Assembly (NCBI RefSeq): GCF_964222135.1 | Contig: NZ_CAXQBR010000107.1 | Location: 1-64,000 of the forward strand | DNA length: 64,000 bases | DNA from: Euzebya sp. | GTDB taxonomy: Bacteria; Actinomycetota; Nitriliruptoria; Euzebyales; Euzebyaceae | Direction: 5' to 3' | Shown here: piece by piece, positions 24,035 through 32,961 of the stretch | How the letters are laid out: each line of letters opens with the position of its first letter | Position numbering within the stretch: the first letter of the stretch is position 1 | The notes under the pieces: generated by a model | The model's input: the letters and a program-made list of their open reading frames with translations, nothing else | Told to the model about the DNA's origin: nothing | Database searches by the model: none | Made by a program: the position numbers and the translations under genes

Positions 24035-27000
24035 GTGGCAGCGGTGCGCGGACTAGCGGGCGAGCCGGCTGATCCCGCGCTGCGCGAGGTCGTCCGGGTC
24101 GCCGTCGACGTGACCCGGGCCCGTGCGGGCGCGATCGTGCTCGATGCCGACGGCGTGGGGGTCGTCGCCGCCCACGGCGACGCGCCCGACGACGCCGCGT
24201 GGCTCGACCTGACCGCCCGCCTCGCGGTCGAGGCGGCGGAGGGATCTTCGCGCGTGGTGGTGCTCGCGGACCCGCCCGGTCCCGCACGGGCTGGTCCCGA
24301 GCGGTCGGGGGTCGGCTCGGGGACCGGCTCAGCGCTCGGCTCACCCCTCCGCGGGCGCGACGGCCGCCCCCTCGGTGCCCTGCTGCTCATCGACCCCGCC
24401 GGCGCGGAGCTCGCCGAGACCCAACGCGACGCGCTCGCCGCCCTGGCGGCGCAGGCCGCCACCCACCTGGACACCCCGGGCCCGCCGCAGGAGCGCGCGG
24501 CCTCCGGCCGCATGGCGCAGGCCCTCCACGCCGTCGAGCGCCTGGCAGCCGCGGCGCCCGGCGCGGACCCCCACGTCCGCTTCCAGCGGTTGCTGACCGC
24601 GATCGCGACGGGGCTCGGCTGGCCCGCCGCCCACCTGGTGGTCGCCGACCACCCCGGAGCGCTCCGCTCGTCCGGTGTGTGGAGCCGGCTGGACGATGAC
24701 CGCTTCGACCAGCTCGTCGCGGCCACGGCCGCCGCGCTCCCGGCTGCCGAGCCACCGATCCTTCGACCTGACGGCACCACGGCGACCGACCCGGTCGTGC
24801 GCCGCCACCTGCACCGCGACCCCGCCTTCGCGCCGCGGGGTGGGCGCCCGCCGGTGGTGCGGACCGGCTGCGCGGTGCCGCTCGCGCTGGACGGCGAGCT
24901 CCTCGGCGCGCTCGAGCTGTTCACCGACGCCGACACCGACCTGTCGTCCGCGCAGATCACCTACCTGCGTCGGGTCGGGACGGCCCTCGAGCGCGTCGTC
25001 GGCCAGGACCGGCACCGCGTCGTGGACGGGCTGACCGGCGCCCTGACCCGCGCCGGCATCGTGGACGCCCTGGCTGCCCGTGCGAGGAGCGCCTCACCGC
25101 TGGGCATCGTCGTCGCCGACATCGACCGGTTCCAGGAGGTCAACCACCGCCACGGTCGGGTGGTCGGGGACGCCGTCCTGATCGCGGTCACGCGGTCCCT
25201 GCGGGCAGCCATCCCGGCCGACTGCACCCTCGGTCGCCCCTCCTCCGACGAGTTCGTCGTGATCTGCCCCCGCGGGGAGGCCGAGGCGGTCGAGGTCGCC
25301 GAGGCGATCGCGGCGCGCTGCCGGACCCCCCTCGACGTGTCCGTGCCGGCGGTCGACGCCGCCGTGACGGGGCACACCGGGGGTCGGACGGCGGTGTCCC
25401 TCACCTGCAGCATCGGCGTGGCCGCCCGTGCCGGCGGCGACGTCGAGGACGGCGAGCGCGTGTGGCTGACGGCCGAGGGGGCCGCCCGGACCGCGAAGGC
25501 GAGGGGGGGCGCGCAGATCGTCGTGGGCGGCACCGAGCTCCTCGACCGGGAGATCCGCATCCGGGAGCTGCGCGACGACCTGGCCCACGCCCTCGGACGC
25601 GGGCAGATCCGCATCGAGTTGCAGCCGATCGTCGCGATCGGCGGCGGAGAGGTCACCGGCTTCGAGGCGCTCATGCGCTGGACGCACCCCGACCGGGGGG
25701 TCGTGCCACCCGACCAGTTCATCCCCTGGGCAGAGCAGGCGGGCACGATCCACGAGCTCGGGCGGTGGGCGATCGAGGAGGTGTGCCGCGTCGGGTCGCG
25801 GTGGGAGCACGAGCTCGGCCACTCGCTGTCGTTGTCGGTGAACGTGTCGATGCACCAGCTGCAGTCGCCCGGCTTCGCCGACGTGGTGGACGCCGCGCTG
25901 CGCGAGACGGGCTTCAGCGCGCCGCTGCTGACCCTCGAGATCACCGAGTCGTCGCTGATGGAGGACCCGGCGACGGCTGGTGCGGCGCTGCTGCAGCTGA
26001 AGGCGCTCGGGGTCCGCATCGCGATCGACGACTTCGGGACCGGCTACTCCTCCCTCGAGTACCTCCACCGCCTCCCCGTCGACCGCCTGAAGCTCGACCG
26101 GGGCTTCGTCAAGCGGCTGCCCGGCGACGGGACGGTCGTGGCCCGGAAGATCCTCGAGCTGGCCCGGGAGCTCGACCTCGACGTGGTCGCCGAGGGCGTG
26201 GAGACCGTGATCCAGCGGAACTGGCTCCTCGAGCGCGGGTGCGAGCACGCACAGGGCTGGCTGTACGCCCGGGCCCTGCCGCTCGAGGAGGCGCTGGAGG
26301 TGACCGCCGCGCCCCTCGGGCCGGCCCCCGACGCCTGGCGACCCCTCCCGCCCACGCCGCCCGCGCTGTCCGACGCGCCGGCGCCGCCGCTGGCACGGGT
26401 CGTCAGCGCGGCGTTCGACGGCGCCCCCGCCGGCGTGCTGGTGCTCCGCGAGGGCCGCTGGGTGCTCATCGGCTCGTCCACACCGCTCACCGCCCCGTCG
26501 CGGGGGTGCGCGATCGCGTTGGACGAGGACGAGTCGATCACCATCCGGCCGGGCGGCGGCCCGCTCGAGGACCTCGGCGTCGCCCAGGCCGACGCGCACG
26601 CGCTGGTGGTCCTGGCCGACGACAGCGGCGACTCGCGCGTGGTCGTGACGGTCCTCGCCGACACCGCCGAATCCCTGGAGGCCCGGAGGGACCGGCTGCA
26701 GGACGTCCGGGTGGCGACCCAGGAGGCGGTCCTGCGGGCGATGATGACCAGCCGCGCCGCGAGGGCGGAGGCGCACGTGCTCGCTCGCCAGGAGCACGCG
26801 TACGCCGAGCTGGCCGGACGGCTCGACCAGGGCCCGATCCAGCGCCTCACCGTCGTCCGGCTGCTCCTCGACGGGTTGGCCCGCGAGCACCCGCCGACGC
26901 CGGCGATGGCGGCGGCCATCAGCGCGCTCGAGGAGGCATCGGTGCAGCTGCGCCACCTGGTCGCCGACCACCGGGGCGTCCGCACCGTCCCCGAGCTGGT

Positions 27001-27391
27001 GTCGGCGCTGACCGATCTGGCCCGCACCGTCGACCCCGCCGCCACGGTCGACACGTCGATCGAGCCGGAGTCGGCAGGCGCCTTCGAGCCCCACGTCAAC
27101 ACCCTCTACCGGATGGGCCGCCAGCTGCTCGCGAACGTGTCGGCGCACGCCGGGGGCGCGCTGTCCAACGTGGCACTGGTGCTCGGTCGGCGCCAAGGTC
27201 TGCTGCAGGTCGTCGACCGGGGACCGGGCGGGTGCCCCCCGACGAGCCCGCCGGGGTCATACGGCCTGGACTCGGTCCGCTACCGCGCGCAGCTGCTCGG
27301 CGGCCGCATGACGGTCGGGAGCGGACCGGGCGGGACGACGGTCCGGATCGTCGTCCCGGCACCGGTCGCAGACGTCCCCTCCGAGGCGTGA
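24035..27391 (+). CDS. GAF-GAF-GGDEF-EAL protein with C-terminal histidine-kinase-like ATPase region
   Basis: A large cytosolic protein of about 1118 residues. Two GAF-like modules (about 1-130 and 165-320) precede a GGDEF domain whose motif is S403-S-D-E-F, so cyclase activity is probably lost. An EAL domain follows with E544-A-L, 'DDFGTG' (D665) and 'VAEGVET', which looks catalytically complete. The last ~200 residues resemble HisKA_3 plus HATPase_c: 'RLDQGPIQ' corresponds to the H-box with Asp931 in place of His, and 'DRGPGG' and 'GGTTVRI' resemble ATP-lid motifs. GTG 24035 is preceded by AGGAGGGGG; GTG 24005 is an in-frame alternative. It likely degrades c-di-GMP under GAF-sensed control. 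Confidence 0.85.
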   Translation: MAAVRGLAGEPADPALREVVRVAVDVTRARAGAIVLDADGVGVVAAHGDAPDDAAWLDLTARLAVEAAEGSSRVVVLADPPGPARAGPERSGVGSGTGSALGSPLRGRDGRPLGALLLIDPAGAELAETQRDALAALAAQAATHLDTPGPPQERAASGRMAQALHAVERLAAAAPGADPHVRFQRLLTAIATGLGWPAAHLVVADHPGALRSSGVWSRLDDDRFDQLVAATAAALPAAEPPILRPDGTTATDPVVRRHLHRDPAFAPRGGRPPVVRTGCAVPLALDGELLGALELFTDADTDLSSAQITYLRRVGTALERVVGQDRHRVVDGLTGALTRAGIVDALAARARSASPLGIVVADIDRFQEVNHRHGRVVGDAVLIAVTRSLRAAIPADCTLGRPSSDEFVVICPRGEAEAVEVAEAIAARCRTPLDVSVPAVDAAVTGHTGGRTAVSLTCSIGVAARAGGDVEDGERVWLTAEGAARTAKARGGAQIVVGGTELLDREIRIRELRDDLAHALGRGQIRIELQPIVAIGGGEVTGFEALMRWTHPDRGVVPPDQFIPWAEQAGTIHELGRWAIEEVCRVGSRWEHELGHSLSLSVNVSMHQLQSPGFADVVDAALRETGFSAPLLTLEITESSLMEDPATAGAALLQLKALGVRIAIDDFGTGYSSLEYLHRLPVDRLKLDRGFVKRLPGDGTVVARKILELARELDLDVVAEGVETVIQRNWLLERGCEHAQGWLYARALPLEEALEVTAAPLGPAPDAWRPLPPTPPALSDAPAPPLARVVSAAFDGAPAGVLVLREGRWVLIGSSTPLTAPSRGCAIALDEDESITIRPGGGPLEDLGVAQADAHALVVLADDSGDSRVVVTVLADTAESLEARRDRLQDVRVATQEAVLRAMMTSRAARAEAHVLARQEHAYAELAGRLDQGPIQRLTVVRLLLDGLAREHPPTPAMAAAISALEEASVQLRHLVADHRGVRTVPELVSALTDLARTVDPAATVDTSIEPESAGAFEPHVNTLYRMGRQLLANVSAHAGGALSNVALVLGRRQGLLQVVDRGPGGCPPTSPPGSYGLDSVRYRAQLLGGRMTVGSGPGGTTVRIVVPAPVADVPSEA

Positions 27392-27442
27392 GATAGCCTC
27401 TTGTGTCACACAGACGGCAGGACGAGGTGGTGATCCGACGCG

Positions 27443-29653
27443 GTGGCGAGCGACCAGATGGGCGCTGAGGTCCTGGTGCTCGACGGCCCGGCGATGCTCA
27501 GCCAGGCGCGCGGGTTCGTGGCCGAGCAGCTCCGTCGGCTCGCGCTCCCCGACGTCATCACCGATGCGCAGATCATCGTCAGCGAGCTGGTCACCAACGT
27601 GTTCCTGCACACCGGCGGGGTGGCCAGGCTCGCGGTGGTGGACCACCCGGACGGCGCCCGGGTGGAGGTGCGGGACTCGAGCACCGCCCCACCGGTGCGG
27701 ACCGGGCCGGCCGGGAACGCCATGACGGGGCGGGGCCTGCAGCTCGTCGAGTCCCTCGCTGCCCGCTGGGGGGTCGACGCGCTGCCGGACGGCAAGGCCG
27801 TCTGGGCGGAGCTCCGCACCGGACCGGCCGCGGACGAGCCGTCCGCTGGTCCCCTCGACGAGGCGTCGCTGCTGGCCATGTGGTCCGACGACGAGCTGGA
27901 CCTCCCAGCTCGTCCGCAGGTCCAGGCGATCGACCTCGGGACGGTCCCGACCCGGCTGCTGCTCGACGCGAAGGCGCACGTCGACGGCCTGGTCCGTGAG
28001 TTCACGCTGATCGCCGGCGGGTCTGACAGCGGGATGGGCGACGAGGTGCCGGAACCGGTCAGCCGTCTCATCGACGTCGTGGTGCACGGCTTCGCCGAGC
28101 CGCGCAAGACCCTCAAGCGCCTCGCGGTGCAGGCGGCTGCTGGCGCCCATGAGGAGGTCGGGGTGGTCCTCGACGTCCCGGACGACGTCCCCGGGACGGT
28201 GGCGGCGGGCAGGGCCTACCTCGACGCGCTCGACCAGGCCAACGCGTTCTGCCGCGCCGCACGGCTGCTCACCCTCGAGTCCCCGCCCCAGCACCGGGTG
28301 TTCCACCGCTGGTACGTCACCGAGTACATCGCCTGCCTGGAGGCCCTCGACGACCCGACGCCCCGGCGGCCCCGCCGGTTCGCCGAGCACCTGCTCCGCG
28401 AGATCGAGGTCGTCGCGACCGCGCACCGGCTCGCCGACCAGGGCGCCAGGCTCCAGTCGCTCGCGGTGGCCCTGTCGGCGGCGCTCACCCCCGAGGCGGT
28501 CGCGCGAGCGGTCCTCGACGAGGGGGTCACGGCCCTCGGCGCGTCGGGCGGGGTCATCCTGCTGGCGACGGACTCGGAGACCCTGGGGGTGCCGGGCGCG
28601 GTGGGGCACACCCCTGACGTCATGGGTCGCCTGCGGGACGAGCACCCCGATGCGCAGCTGCCCGCAGCGGAGGCGATGCGCACTGGCGAGCCGGTGTGGC
28701 TCGAGACCGTGGCCGAGCGGAACGCTCGCTTCCCCGACCTGATCGGCTTCGAGCCGGCCACCGTGGCCATGTGCGCGGTGCCGGTGTCGCTGGGCGACCG
28801 CCGCCTGGGCGCCCTGCGGTTCAGCTTCGCCGAGGCCCGGCTCTTCGACGACGAGGAGCGCAGCTTCGTCACCGCGATGGCGGCCCAGACCGCGCAGGCC
28901 CTGCACCGGGCGGAGCTGTACCGCCAGCGCCAGGAGATCTCCGAGCGGCTGCAGGCGACCCTGCTGCCGGCCCGCCTGCCGAGCATCCCGGGGCTGGACG
29001 TCGCTGCGGCCTACCACCCCCTCACCCACGCGATGGAGGTGGGAGGGGACTTCTACGACGTCTGGCGCTGCGACGAGACGCACTGGGCGCTGGCGATCGG
29101 CGACGTCTGCGGGAGCGGCCCCGAGGCGGCCGCCGTCACCGGCCTGGTGCGCCACACCTTGCGGGCGCTGACGGCCACCCCGCTGTCGATCTCCGAGATC
29201 CTCCTGCGGCTGAACGAGGCGCTCCTCGAGGCCGCCGCCGCGGACGACGACGAGCGCTTCTGCACCGTCACGCTGGGGTTCGTCGACCTGACCGACGGCG
29301 GCGTCACCGTGGAGCTCGCCAGCGGCGGGCACCCCGACCCGATGGTCGTCGGGCCCGACGGCGCCGAGGTGGTCGAGGTGCGCGGGACGCTGCTCGGCGC
29401 CGTCCCGGACGTGGTCATCGACGTGCAGCGCGTCGAGCTCGCCCCCGGGCAGACCCTCGTGCTGGTGACCGACGGCGCCACCGAGGCACGCCACGGCGGC
29501 GCCATGCTCGGCGTCGCGGGCGTCGCGGCGGCGGCGGCCAGCGCGCCCGGCGACCCGCACCGGATGATCGCCGCGATCGAGCGCGCCGTGCGCCGCCAGG
29601 ACGGCGGCCGGCTGCGCGATGACCTCGCGCTCCTGGCGCTGCACCGCCGCTGA
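27443..29653 (+). CDS. RsbW-like ATPase - GAF - SpoIIE/PP2C serine phosphatase
   Basis: A 736-residue signalling protein. Residues ~10-130 form an anti-sigma-type HATPase domain (N-box 'SELVTNVFLHTGG', G-box 'GRGLQLVESLAARWG'). A helical region of ~200 residues, a GAF domain (~340-485) and a SpoIIE phosphatase (~510-736) follow. The phosphatase metal residues are seen in 'MEVGGDFYDVW', 'AIGDVCGSGPEAA' and 'VTDGATEA'. Such proteins act in partner-switching control of stress sigma factors. The start is GTG with a purine-rich region before it; TAGCCT at 27394-27399 could be its -10. It follows the c-di-GMP protein by 51 bases. Confidence 0.87.
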   Translation: MASDQMGAEVLVLDGPAMLSQARGFVAEQLRRLALPDVITDAQIIVSELVTNVFLHTGGVARLAVVDHPDGARVEVRDSSTAPPVRTGPAGNAMTGRGLQLVESLAARWGVDALPDGKAVWAELRTGPAADEPSAGPLDEASLLAMWSDDELDLPARPQVQAIDLGTVPTRLLLDAKAHVDGLVREFTLIAGGSDSGMGDEVPEPVSRLIDVVVHGFAEPRKTLKRLAVQAAAGAHEEVGVVLDVPDDVPGTVAAGRAYLDALDQANAFCRAARLLTLESPPQHRVFHRWYVTEYIACLEALDDPTPRRPRRFAEHLLREIEVVATAHRLADQGARLQSLAVALSAALTPEAVARAVLDEGVTALGASGGVILLATDSETLGVPGAVGHTPDVMGRLRDEHPDAQLPAAEAMRTGEPVWLETVAERNARFPDLIGFEPATVAMCAVPVSLGDRRLGALRFSFAEARLFDDEERSFVTAMAAQTAQALHRAELYRQRQEISERLQATLLPARLPSIPGLDVAAAYHPLTHAMEVGGDFYDVWRCDETHWALAIGDVCGSGPEAAAVTGLVRHTLRALTATPLSISEILLRLNEALLEAAAADDDERFCTVTLGFVDLTDGGVTVELASGGHPDPMVVGPDGAEVVEVRGTLLGAVPDVVIDVQRVELAPGQTLVLVTDGATEARHGGAMLGVAGVAAAAASAPGDPHRMIAAIERAVRRQDGGRLRDDLALLALHRR

Positions 29654-29664
29654 GCGGATCCGCC

Positions 29665-29712
29665 TGGTGGTCAGGGGCGGGGTCGAACCGCCGACCTATC
29701 GATCTTCAGTCG
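29665..29712 (+). repeat. Attachment-site copy: duplicate of the tRNA-Phe 3' end
   Basis: These 48 bases match 31467-31514, the 3' part of tRNA-Phe from the CCA end to the anticodon stem-loop, with one mismatch (C for T). Identity starts exactly at the CCA end. The copy lies about 1.8 kb beyond the tRNA 3' end, the geometry left by integration into a tRNA gene. Confidence 0.85.
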
Positions 29713-29716
29713 CGCC

Positions 29717-29914
29717 GTGCTGTGCCCGAGCCAGGTGTGGGAGGAGGCCCGGTCGCTCGCGTTCAAGATCATCTGCGACCACCCGCCCGAACCGCTGGCC
29801 GAGCGTCTGACCGCCCTAGACGGCCGTGTGATCGAGGAGGATGAGGTGACGTCCCTCATGGACGAGTTGGGCTACCCGCGTCGAGATCAGACGGTCAACG
29901 TGACCGCGGCGTGA
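29717..29914 (+). CDS. Short ORF or gene fragment inside the tRNA-Phe island
   Basis: An open frame of 65 residues starting with GTG 5 bases after the attachment repeat. It contains 'LAERLTALDGRVIEEDEVTSLMDELGYP'. It has no ribosome site and looks like the C-terminal end of a larger protein cut by the integration junction. No family is recognised. From 29915 to 30073 nothing further is seen. Confidence 0.3.
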   Translation: MLCPSQVWEEARSLAFKIICDHPPEPLAERLTALDGRVIEEDEVTSLMDELGYPRRDQTVNVTAA

Positions 29915-30073
29915 CACCACGGGCAGGACGCCCGACCCGTGGGAGGTTCCTGGCGTAGGTCAACGCTGGCCTTGAACGGCCGTGAGCAGGCGGGGCAGCG
30001 GTCCATGAGGCGCGACAAGAGGTGCACGTCCCGTGGGGGAGCCTTCCCCACCGGATGCGGCAACGTGTCAAGC

Positions 30074-30195
30074 CGTTAATTCCGAGCCCGGAAACTAACG
30101 CGCAGGCCGAACTCCGTTCATTGTGAGCTTCAGAGTATTCGGTGGCGTTAAATACGGGGCTGTAAATTTAACGCTGAAGGCTGCTAGCGTTAAAA
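30074..30195 (+). promoter_or_regulatory. Repeated GCGTTAAA operator region before the Fic gene
   Basis: An AT-rich stretch with a perfect 9-base inverted repeat GCGTTAAAT (30145-30153) / ATTTAACGC (30166-30174). A further half-site GCGTTAAAA (30187-30195) lies 3 bases before the start codon. A weaker pair CGTTA (30074-30078) / TAACG (30096-30100) lies upstream. The Fic protein has a C-terminal winged helix, so autoregulation is plausible. Confidence 0.6.
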
Positions 30196-30198
30196 GCC

Positions 30199-31386
30199 TT
30201 GGACATCGAGCGCTTCAAGAACTCGCCGATCGGCCAGCTGGTCCCGGTACATGTGCATGACCGGCGGGACGACCAGTACTACGACCACTTCGCGTACGTA
30301 CCCCACCCTCTGCCAGCCACCATTCCGCTGAGTCAGGCGACCTTCACCGCCATCAACGAAGCCACGTTGGCCCTTGGTCGCCTGGACGGCATGGCTCGCC
30401 TGCTTCCCAACCCGCTTCTCCTGGTACGGCCGGTCATCAGGCGCGAAGCCGTCAGCACCTCAGCGCTGGAGGGCACCTACGCAGGGGTGCAGGACGTCTT
30501 CGAGGCCGACCTCCTCTCAGACGAGGCGCTTGCTGGCGATGTACGCGAGGTGCGCAACTACGTCCGGGCCACCGAGCACGCGCTGGACTTGATCCGCGAG
30601 CGCCCCATCGGGATCAACCTGCTCAGCCAACTCCAGAAGATGCTGGTCGCGGGGACCAGGGGTGACAGCTATCAAGCGGGCGCCCCGCGACGGGAGCAGG
30701 TGTGGATCGACCCGAAGGAGGCCCGCATCCATCAGTCCCGATTCGTGCCACCACCTCCTGGCGAGCCCTTGGAGCAGGGCATCCGAGATTGGGAGCGCTG
30801 GATTCACGGGCAGCTCTCACCCACCGAAGACCATGACATCCCCCTCCTGGTGCGCGTGATCGTTGGTCACTACCAGTTCGAGACCCTGCATCCCTTCCAC
30901 GATGGCAACGGTCGCATCGGCCGACTGCTCATCGCCCTGCACCTACTCGCGGAAGGCGTGTTGCAGGTGCCCATCTTGTACATCTCCCCCTACCTCGAGC
31001 CGCGACGAGACGAGTACACGGACCACCTACGCCGGGTGTCTGAGACAGGCGACTTCGAGCCTTGGATCGAGTTCTTCGCGGAGGTGCTCACGAAGTCGGC
31101 TGACGACGCCCTGGGACGGATCAAGGCTCTCCTCGATACCCGCGAGCGGATCGTCCATGAGCTGAGGGACCAGAACGTTCGCGGGACAGCGGTTCAGATC
31201 GCGGAGTCCCTGATCGGCTACCCCGTTGTGAGCCCGACACAGGCCGCTGGCCAACACGGAGTGGCCTACCCAACCGCCAACAATGCCATCAAGCGCTTGG
31301 TGGACGCGGGTGTCCTGACGGAGTTGACCGGCCGGAACTACGGGCGGGTCTTCGCCTGCATCCCGGTCCTTCGGATCATCGAGTAG
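30199..31386 (+). CDS. Fic-family protein (AMP-transferase type) with N-terminal inhibitory motif and C-terminal winged helix
   Basis: A 395-residue protein. The Fic active site 'HPFHDGNGRIGR' spans about 231-242 (catalytic His231). The N-terminal inhibitory motif (S/T)xxxE(G/N) is 'TSALEG' at residues 87-92, making this a class II Fic, self-inhibited until the helix moves. The last ~70 residues ('SPTQAAGQHGVAYPTANNAIKRLVDAGVL') form a winged helix, common in Fic proteins that regulate themselves. The start is TTG at 30199, directly after an operator half-site. Lower GC than all neighbours marks it as acquired. Targets are unknown; it may add AMP to a host protein as an interference or stress device. 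Confidence 0.88.
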   Translation: MDIERFKNSPIGQLVPVHVHDRRDDQYYDHFAYVPHPLPATIPLSQATFTAINEATLALGRLDGMARLLPNPLLLVRPVIRREAVSTSALEGTYAGVQDVFEADLLSDEALAGDVREVRNYVRATEHALDLIRERPIGINLLSQLQKMLVAGTRGDSYQAGAPRREQVWIDPKEARIHQSRFVPPPPGEPLEQGIRDWERWIHGQLSPTEDHDIPLLVRVIVGHYQFETLHPFHDGNGRIGRLLIALHLLAEGVLQVPILYISPYLEPRRDEYTDHLRRVSETGDFEPWIEFFAEVLTKSADDALGRIKALLDTRERIVHELRDQNVRGTAVQIAESLIGYPVVSPTQAAGQHGVAYPTANNAIKRLVDAGVLTELTGRNYGRVFACIPVLRIIE

Positions 31387-31466
31387 CCAGCAGTACTCGC
31401 TGTCGACCGACGTTGACCGCCGGGTCGGAGGAGGGCCGGTCGATCGGCGTCTGACCTGCTCTTCTG

Positions 31467-31542
31467 TGGTGGTCAGGGGCGGGGTCGAACCGCCGACCTA
31501 TCGATTTTCAGTCGATCGCTCTGCCAACTGAGCTACCTGACC
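31467..31542 (-). tRNA. tRNA-Phe (GAA)
   Basis: A 76-base cloverleaf read on the minus strand. Acceptor arms GGTCAGG/CCTGACC pair, the anticodon loop is CTGAAAA giving GAA, and CCA is encoded. Its 3' end is duplicated at 29665-29712 and forms the edge of the Fic island. The gene itself is intact. Confidence 0.95.
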
Positions 31543-31598
31543 GGGTCTGCCCGGGCCGGGGGCAGATGTGGCAGCGCCCCGCGATGTGCGGGGCGCAG

Positions 31599-31673
31599 CG
31601 GACCTGACGGGATTTGAACCCGCGGCCTTCACCTTGACAGGGTGACGAGCACTCCTAGCTGCTCCACAGGTCC
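31599..31673 (-). tRNA. tRNA-Asp (GTC)
   Basis: Minus-strand cloverleaf with acceptor GGACCTG/CAGGTCC, anticodon loop CTGTCAA giving GTC, discriminator G and no encoded CCA. It lies between tRNA-Lys and tRNA-Phe, probably in one transcript. Confidence 0.92.
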
Positions 31674-31741
31674 TCGGTGTGCGGTCCGCCATCTTGCCCG
31701 GTGGACCGCGTCTATGCACTTGGTTCTCTCGAGCTGGCCCG

Positions 31742-31813
31742 AGAGCCGTGCGGGGCTCGAACCCGCTCCGCCGGATTAAAAGTCCGGAGCTCTACCCGTT
31801 GAGCTAACGGCCC
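31742..31813 (-). tRNA. tRNA-Lys (TTT)
   Basis: Minus-strand cloverleaf with acceptor GGGCCGT/ACGGCTC, anticodon stem CCGGA/TCCGG and loop CTTTTAA giving TTT. There is no encoded CCA, and the base after the acceptor is T, which is unusual for a discriminator. First gene of the Lys-Asp-Phe cluster. Confidence 0.9.
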
Positions 31814-31878
31814 GTGGGCAGGCTACCTGCCGGCTGGTCCGTCAACCGCAGAGCGCTGCTCCGGACGGCGGAACGGAG

Positions 31879-31909
31879 AGTGTAGCGCAGCCCCCCGCGG
31901 TGTCGCCAA
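31879..31909 (-). promoter_or_regulatory. Promoter of the tRNA-Lys-Asp-Phe cluster
   Basis: On the minus strand TTGGCG (31909-31904), 19 bases, TACACT (31884-31879). Transcription would start about 60 bases before tRNA-Lys. The same GCGCTACACT or GTACACT -10 is seen before the zwf leader (43946) and the GAF-ANTAR gene (41044). Confidence 0.5.
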
Positions 31910-31952
31910 CGCCATGCCAACGCGTCCCGCACCGCCACCTACCCTGTCGCCC

Positions 31953-32945
31953 GTGCACCACCTCCACCTGCGCCAGGACCTCGACCGGACCGCCCTGGCG
32001 GAGATCACCAGCCTGCTCGACGTGACCACCGGGATCGAGGGCCACGCCCCCATCGGCGAGCACAAGATGGCCCACCTGCGGGTCGGTGCGTCCGACTGGG
32101 ACGGGATCCTCGCCTACACCGACGACCACCGGCTGATCGGCTACGCCCACCTGCGCTGGAACCCCATCGGTCGGGACCCGCGGGTCGCCGTCGAGGTCGT
32201 GGTCCACCCCCACCACCGCGACCAGGGCATCCAGGCGAGCCTGCTCGACGCCACCCGCAGCACCGTCGCGCGCGCCGGCGGGGGCCGGATGTTCCTCTGG
32301 GTCCACCGCGTCGAGGACCCCCACGACACGCTCGCGGCCGGCATGGGGTTCGCGATCCAGCGCGAGCTCGCGTTCATGCGCCGCCCGGCGACGCCGATCC
32401 CCCCGCCGCGGTCGGGCCCTGAGGGCGTCCTCGTCCGCCCCTACCGGGGACGGCGTGACGAGGCGGCGTTCCTCGAGGTCAACAACGCGGCGTTCGAGGG
32501 CCACCCGGAGAACGGCGGCTGGGACCACGACGAGTTCGCCTCCCGCCGCGACCTGCCGTGGTTCGACCCCGACGGCTTGTTCATGGCCTTCCGGCGGACC
32601 GCCGACGGCGGGGAGGGCGAGCCCCTCGGGTTCCACTGGACCAAGTGGCACACCCACGACGCGGAGGACCACCGGCCCCACGGCCCGCTGGGCGAGGTCT
32701 ACGTGCTGGCCGTCCACCCCCGGGGCCGCGGCATCGGGCTCGGGCGCCACCTGCTCCGGGTGGGGATGCGGCACCTCGCGACCAGGTCGGAGTCGATCGT
32801 GCTGTACGTCGACCGGGCCGAGGAGGGACCGGTGGCCCTGTACACCTCCGAGGGCTTCGAGGTCGTGTACTCCGAGGTGTGCTACGTCGACGACGTGGCG
32901 TCTGCGGCCACGGGCGGTCGGACGCTGCTCCGCCCGGCGGACTGA
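31953..32945 (+). CDS. mshD: Mycothiol synthase MshD (GNAT-type acetyltransferase)
   Basis: About 330 residues with two GNAT domains. The C-terminal half holds the MshD-specific 'NAAFEGHPENGGWDHDEF' and 'PWFDPDGLF', then the acetyl-CoA loop 'HPRGRGIGLGRHLL'. It transfers acetyl from acetyl-CoA to Cys-GlcN-Ins, the last step of mycothiol synthesis. GTG 31953 is chosen because TACCCT at 31940-31945 lies 7 bases before it (leaderless); ATG 31914 would place the -10 inside the gene. The nearby GlnR-like regulator gives the same mshD-glnR neighbourhood as in mycobacteria. Confidence 0.92.
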   Translation: MHHLHLRQDLDRTALAEITSLLDVTTGIEGHAPIGEHKMAHLRVGASDWDGILAYTDDHRLIGYAHLRWNPIGRDPRVAVEVVVHPHHRDQGIQASLLDATRSTVARAGGGRMFLWVHRVEDPHDTLAAGMGFAIQRELAFMRRPATPIPPPRSGPEGVLVRPYRGRRDEAAFLEVNNAAFEGHPENGGWDHDEFASRRDLPWFDPDGLFMAFRRTADGGEGEPLGFHWTKWHTHDAEDHRPHGPLGEVYVLAVHPRGRGIGLGRHLLRVGMRHLATRSESIVLYVDRAEEGPVALYTSEGFEVVYSEVCYVDDVASAATGGRTLLRPAD

Positions 32946-32961
32946 CCTGGCCCGATCGGGG

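Larger units (their letters stand above)
29665..31514. mobile_element. Remnant integrative island at tRNA-Phe carrying a Fic gene
   Basis: Bounded by the 48-base direct repeats at 29665-29712 and 31467-31514. The interior has lower GC, many A/T third positions and an AT-rich intergenic stretch, unlike both flanks. It contains a gene fragment and a Fic gene. No integrase remains, so it is probably an eroded element or a satellite mobilised in trans. Confidence 0.68.
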
